Below, one piece after another: positions 59,783-64,000 of a DNA stretch of 64,000 nt; the stretch's first letter is position 1; every line of letters begins with the position of its first letter. Under the pieces are notes generated by a model. That model did no database searches. It was not told the DNA's origin and saw nothing but the letters and a program-made list of their open reading frames with translations. The stretch covers positions 2,914,001 through 2,978,000 of the forward strand of contig NZ_SMFZ01000002.1 in the NCBI RefSeq assembly GCF_004339565.1, written 5' to 3'. This stretch comes from Pseudonocardia endophytica (lineage in GTDB: Bacteria; Actinomycetota; Actinomycetes; Mycobacteriales; Pseudonocardiaceae). The translations under genes and the position numbers were made by a program.

Positions 59783-60889
59783 TCAGTCCAGAACCGTCCA
59801 CCACGAATCGTCGGGCAGCACCGATCCCGGTTCGACGCGGCCGCCGACCCGCGGGAACGCCACCGTCACCGACGCGTCCGACGCGGCCCGGGCGAGCCGC
59901 TCGGCCGGTTCGGCCCACGCGTGGAAACCGAGATTGAACGACGCCCAGTGGATCGGGACGAGCACGTCGCCGCGCAGCGCGAGATGCGCGTCCACGGCCT
60001 GTTCCGGTGTCATGTGGACGTCCGGCCACAACGTCGCGTAGGCACCGATCGGCAGAAGCGTGAGGTCGAACGGCCCGTGCGCGGCGCCGGAACGCGCGAA
60101 TGCCCCGGTCGGGCCGGTGTCGCCGCCCGCGTAGACCCGGTGCTGCGGGCCGGCCACCGACCACGCGCCCCACTGCGTCGTGTTGCGGCGCAGCCAGCGC
60201 CCGGAGAAGTGCCGCGCCTCCAGGCAGGTCAGGCGCAGGCCGGCGACGTCGGCCGTCTCGTCCCAGTCGCACTGCACGATCCGCGCGGCCGGGACACCCC
60301 AGCGGCGCAGGTGCTCGCCGACGCCGAGCGGGGCCACGAACGTCGCCGTGGTGTCCGCGGCCAGCCGTCGCACGGTGCGGACGTCCAGGTGGTCGTAGTG
60401 GTCGTGGCTGATCAGCACGGCGTCCAGGCCTCCGGCGAGCGCGGTCAGTGCCGACAGCGGTCCCGGAGCGGGGTGCAGCCGCCGCGGCCCGATGAACGGG
60501 ACCGGCGAGACCTGCTTCGACCAGACCGGGTCCACCAGCACCCGTCGTCCGTCGATCTCGAGCAGCACCCCGGCGTGCCCGAGCCAGGTCGCGGCCAGCG
60601 CTGCCGGGCGGGCGGGCAGGCGCAACGGGGCCAGCGGCACCCGGCCCGGCGGCACGCCGACCTCGTTGCGGTGCCGCACCATCCGTACCACCCGGCGCGG
60701 GCTCACGTCCGGGCGCGGCTCGCCCGGCTCGGTGTTCGCGAAGATCCCGTCCGTCGCGTGCGGGGATCGGGACGTGACCGCACGCAGGCTGCGGTCGTAG
60801 GCACCGGCGTTGCGGCGGAACCACCACGTCGCGCCGGCGATCCCGGTGAGCGTGGAGGCGGCGATCAGGGGGACGCGCGGGGACGGCAC
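59783..60889 (-). CDS. MBL-fold hydrolase (NAPE-PLD-like)
   Basis: A 368-residue protein with an N-terminal signal anchor (residues about 5-25) and a metallo-beta-lactamase domain. Zinc motif ISHDHYDHLD, upstream TWLGHAGVLLEIDG and VLVDPVW, GGDTGP and PIHWASFNLGFHAW match the N-acyl-phosphatidylethanolamine phospholipase D/RomA-like family. It could hydrolyse a lipid phosphodiester at the membrane. The cell substrate is unknown. It is divergent from the enoyl-CoA hydratase gene, with a 37-bp gap. Confidence 0.85.
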   Translation of the reverse strand: MPSPRVPLIAASTLTGIAGATWWFRRNAGAYDRSLRAVTSRSPHATDGIFANTEPGEPRPDVSPRRVVRMVRHRNEVGVPPGRVPLAPLRLPARPAALAATWLGHAGVLLEIDGRRVLVDPVWSKQVSPVPFIGPRRLHPAPGPLSALTALAGGLDAVLISHDHYDHLDVRTVRRLAADTTATFVAPLGVGEHLRRWGVPAARIVQCDWDETADVAGLRLTCLEARHFSGRWLRRNTTQWGAWSVAGPQHRVYAGGDTGPTGAFARSGAAHGPFDLTLLPIGAYATLWPDVHMTPEQAVDAHLALRGDVLVPIHWASFNLGFHAWAEPAERLARAASDASVTVAFPRVGGRVEPGSVLPDDSWWTVLD

Positions 60890-60926
60890 GACTCCAGATT
60901 ACGGATCCGGATCTACGGTGGACGGT

Positions 60927-61718
60927 ATGAGCGAGCCTGCGAGCGAGCCGGCGGCGGAGCGTGACCCTTCGCGCGTGGTGACCGAGCGGCACGGCCACGT
61001 GCTGCTGATCCGCATGCGGCGCCCGGAGAAGCGCAACGCGGTCGACCCGGCGATGACGGCGGGCCTGGACGCCGCGCTGAACGAGCTCGACGACGACCCC
61101 GCCCTGTGGTGCGGCGTGCTGGCCGGCGACGCGGTGGCGTTCTGCGCGGGCACCGACCTCGCCTCCGGCGCGGGGACCCCGACGGCGCGGGGCGGGAGCT
61201 ACGGTGTCGTGCGACGCGACCGGTCCACGCCGCTGATCGCGGCCGTCGAGGGTCTCGCGTACGGCGGCGGGTTCGAGATCGTGCTGGCCTGCGACATGGT
61301 CGTCGCCGGGCGTGACGCGCGGTTCGGGCTCCCGGAGGTCGCCCGCGGTCTGGTGGCCAACTGCGGCGCGCTGTTCCGGGCTCCCCGGCCGCTGCCGTTG
61401 AACGTCGCGAAGCAGATGCTGGTCACCGGAGCCCCGCTCGGCGCGGAGCGGGCCCACACGCTCGGCCTGGTGAACGAGCTGACCGACGCCGGAGGGGCCG
61501 TCGCCGCGGCGCTCGCGCTGGCGGAGCAGGTCTGCGCCAACTCGCCGACGGCCGTCGCCGCGTCGCTGCGGGCGCTCGAGGACGTCGTCGGTGAGCCGGA
61601 CGAGCGCGGCTGGGCGGCCACCGACCGCGCGAGCGCGGCGATCGAGGACTCGGCCGACCGGGCCGAGGGGATCGCCGCGTTCCTGGAGAAGCGCCCGCCG
61701 CGCTGGCAGGGGGCGTGA
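60927..61718 (+). CDS. Enoyl-CoA hydratase/isomerase family protein
   Basis: A 263-residue crotonase. RPEKRNAVDPAM at the CoA-binding start, the oxyanion-hole segments AFCAGTDL and VEGLAYGGGFEIVLACD, and ARFGLPEVARGL. The two usual catalytic glutamates are partly displaced: one position corresponds to Glu in GGGFEIVLACD and the other to Glu in GLPEVARGL. Hydration of an enoyl-CoA is likely. It precedes a MarR gene by 4 bp. Confidence 0.86.
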   Translation: MSEPASEPAAERDPSRVVTERHGHVLLIRMRRPEKRNAVDPAMTAGLDAALNELDDDPALWCGVLAGDAVAFCAGTDLASGAGTPTARGGSYGVVRRDRSTPLIAAVEGLAYGGGFEIVLACDMVVAGRDARFGLPEVARGLVANCGALFRAPRPLPLNVAKQMLVTGAPLGAERAHTLGLVNELTDAGGAVAAALALAEQVCANSPTAVAASLRALEDVVGEPDERGWAATDRASAAIEDSADRAEGIAAFLEKRPPRWQGA

Positions 61719-61722
61719 TCGC

Positions 61723-62256
61723 GTGACGACCTCGCACCCCTCGCGCCGGGAGGAGCTGGTGCGCCTCCTGCAGGACTACGCGGGGGAGGCCGAGCGGCTC
61801 GGCCACGCGTTCGCCGGGCGGCACGGGCTGCACCCGACCGACCTGCACGGGCTGCTCGCCGTGCTGCGCGCCGAGACGGCGGGGGAGCCGCTCACCCCCG
61901 GCGCGCTGGGCGAGCTGCTCGACCTGTCGACGGGCGCGACGACGGCCGTCGTCGACCGCCTGGAACGCGCCGGGCACGTGCGCCGCAGCCGCGAGTCGAC
62001 GGACCGCCGTCGTGTCACGCTCCGGCACGGGGAGGCGGCCGCGACCGTCGGCGCGGCGTTCTTCGGCCCGCTCGGCGTGCGGATGGACGAGGTGCTGACC
62101 GGCTTCACCGACGACGAGCTGGACGCCGCCGCCCGCTTCCTGGAGGCGATGACGGCCCTGGTCGCAGACCACCGCGCCGGCCTCGACGAGCCGGCCCCGC
62201 CTCCACGTGGGACCCGTGCGCCCTCCGCAGCGCCGGAGGCGGCCGGAGGCGCCTGA
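61723..62256 (+). CDS. MarR family regulator
   Basis: A 177-residue winged-helix protein: LTPGALGELLDLSTGATTAVVDRLERAGHVRRSRESTDRRRVTL-type architecture, with the recognition helix STGATTAVVDRLERAGHV at about 70-87 and the wing SRESTDRRRVTL. It starts at a GTG 4 bp after the crotonase stop and is co-transcribed with it. It likely senses a lipid-derived or aromatic ligand and controls nearby acyl-CoA genes. The C-terminus is a Pro/Ala tail. Confidence 0.86.
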   Translation: MTTSHPSRREELVRLLQDYAGEAERLGHAFAGRHGLHPTDLHGLLAVLRAETAGEPLTPGALGELLDLSTGATTAVVDRLERAGHVRRSRESTDRRRVTLRHGEAAATVGAAFFGPLGVRMDEVLTGFTDDELDAAARFLEAMTALVADHRAGLDEPAPPPRGTRAPSAAPEAAGGA

Positions 62257-62285
62257 GTGCCTCGGCGGTCGGCTGCAGCCGCGCG

Positions 62286-63572
<1,287 letters not shown>

Positions 63573-63854
63573 CTCTCTCGTCGCCTCCCTGCGCCGCCCT
63601 GCGTCTCCCCGGCAACGTAACCCGCCGGGATGGCCCACGCACCCATGCTCCGGTCACACCGGGGCCGGTCGCGTTGGAGGCCTCGACAACGGGGATCGGC
63701 ACCTCGGCCGGACCGCTCCGCTGCCCGGCGCCGTCCCCTCGGCGGCAACCCGGCACGCCGGCCCCGCCCCGGTCCTGCGCCATGCCCGGCAGGCCCATAT
63801 CACCGCCCGCCCGCAGGCGTTGCCGGACGGCCGGTGTCGGGAGAGGCTGCCCCG

Positions 63855-64000
63855 GTGACCACCCATCCCGCCGGGGTCCCGGACGACCTGCAGAGCCTGT
63901 CCTTCGAGCCGCTCACCCCGGTCGCGTTCCTGGACCGGGCGGCCGCCGCCCACGGTGACCGGGTCGCCGTCGTCGACGGTGACCTGCGCCTGACCTACGC
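63855..64000 (+). CDS. AMP-binding acyl-CoA synthetase, N-terminal fragment
   Basis: The first 48 residues of an AMP-dependent ligase are visible before the window ends: LTPVAFLDRAAAAHGDRVAVVDGDLRLTYA is the family's conserved start (domain entry and first core strand). GTG 63855 is the likely start. No catalytic motifs are inside the window. Confidence 0.75.
   Translation, partial: MTTHPAGVPDDLQSLSFEPLTPVAFLDRAAAAHGDRVAVVDGDLRLTY

Noticed and set aside
56453..60964. A 1,503-residue plus-strand frame spanning an MFS gene, a ligase, lsr2 and an MBL gene
   Set aside because: It runs across well-supported genes on both strands and intergenic hairpins, and its composition is low-complexity Arg/Gly/Asp.
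63573..63854. Possible promoter motifs or small gene in the 282-bp gap before the last ligase
   Set aside because: No convincing -10/-35 pair, operator or coding frame could be read.

Overview
This is a contiguous stretch of very GC-rich chromosome from an actinomycete. An Lsr2 nucleoid protein, F420-type oxidoreductases, a mycobacterial-style SAM methyltransferase, MbtH, frequent GTG starts, 4-bp ATGA/GTGA gene overlaps and DtxR/IdeR-type iron boxes all point to Actinomycetota, most plausibly the Pseudonocardiales. The genus cannot be fixed from the sequence alone. No rRNA, tRNA, CRISPR array, transposase or integrase was seen.

Layout. 1-20.9 kb is mostly lipid and small-molecule catabolism: a partial HrpB helicase, a DUF6777-like membrane protein, a coupled pair of acyl-CoA dehydrogenases, an M20 amidohydrolase with a tiny zinc-ribbon partner, an MFS protein, a long acyl-CoA dehydrogenase, SDRs, a TetR/alcohol-dehydrogenase divergon, and a thiolase-SDR-FadE-TetR beta-oxidation unit. 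20.9-46.5 kb is an iron-regulated siderophore locus: ornithine N5-monooxygenase, MbtH, a 5,921-residue five-module NRPS, aspartate 1-decarboxylase (PanD), a Tat-type siderophore-binding lipoprotein, an N-hydroxyornithine formyltransferase, and a divergently placed heterodimeric ABC exporter. 46.5-51.2 kb is a tightly overlapping operon for the lower reductive pyrimidine pathway: NCS2 permease, beta-ureidopropionase, dihydropyrimidinase and an F420/LLM oxidoreductase. 51.3-54.5 kb holds a VOC protein, a second iron-boxed FecB-type lipoprotein and a PLP decarboxylase. 54.6-64 kb returns to lipid metabolism: two acyl-CoA ligases, an MFS protein, Lsr2, an NAPE-PLD-like metallo-beta-lactamase, an enoyl-CoA hydratase, MarR, an acyl-CoA dehydrogenase and the start of another ligase.

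How the siderophore genes fit together. The NRPS reads A(MT)-T / C-A(MT)-T / C-A(MT)-T / C-A-T / C-A-T. Module 2 has a textbook serine code. Modules 1 and 3 have nearly identical, probably hydroxamate-ornithine, codes. Module 4 lacks the usual core Asp and carries a beta-amino-acid-type pocket, which fits the PanD gene whose start codon overlaps the NRPS stop. Three embedded methyltransferase domains imply three N-methylated residues, and the absence of epimerisation domains implies an all-L peptide. The best-supported inference is an N-methylated tris-hydroxamate pentapeptide containing N-methylserine and an internal beta-alanine. Neither a thioesterase nor any other release enzyme is present in the window. 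Four iron-box-like sites (13-14 of 19 matches) lie in front of the siderophore operon, the binding protein, the exporter and the second FecB-type gene.

Other points of interest are two copies of a long palindrome whose stem differences compensate one another, an ABC heterodimer in which one composite ATP site is intact and the other fully degenerate, and three gene remnants.
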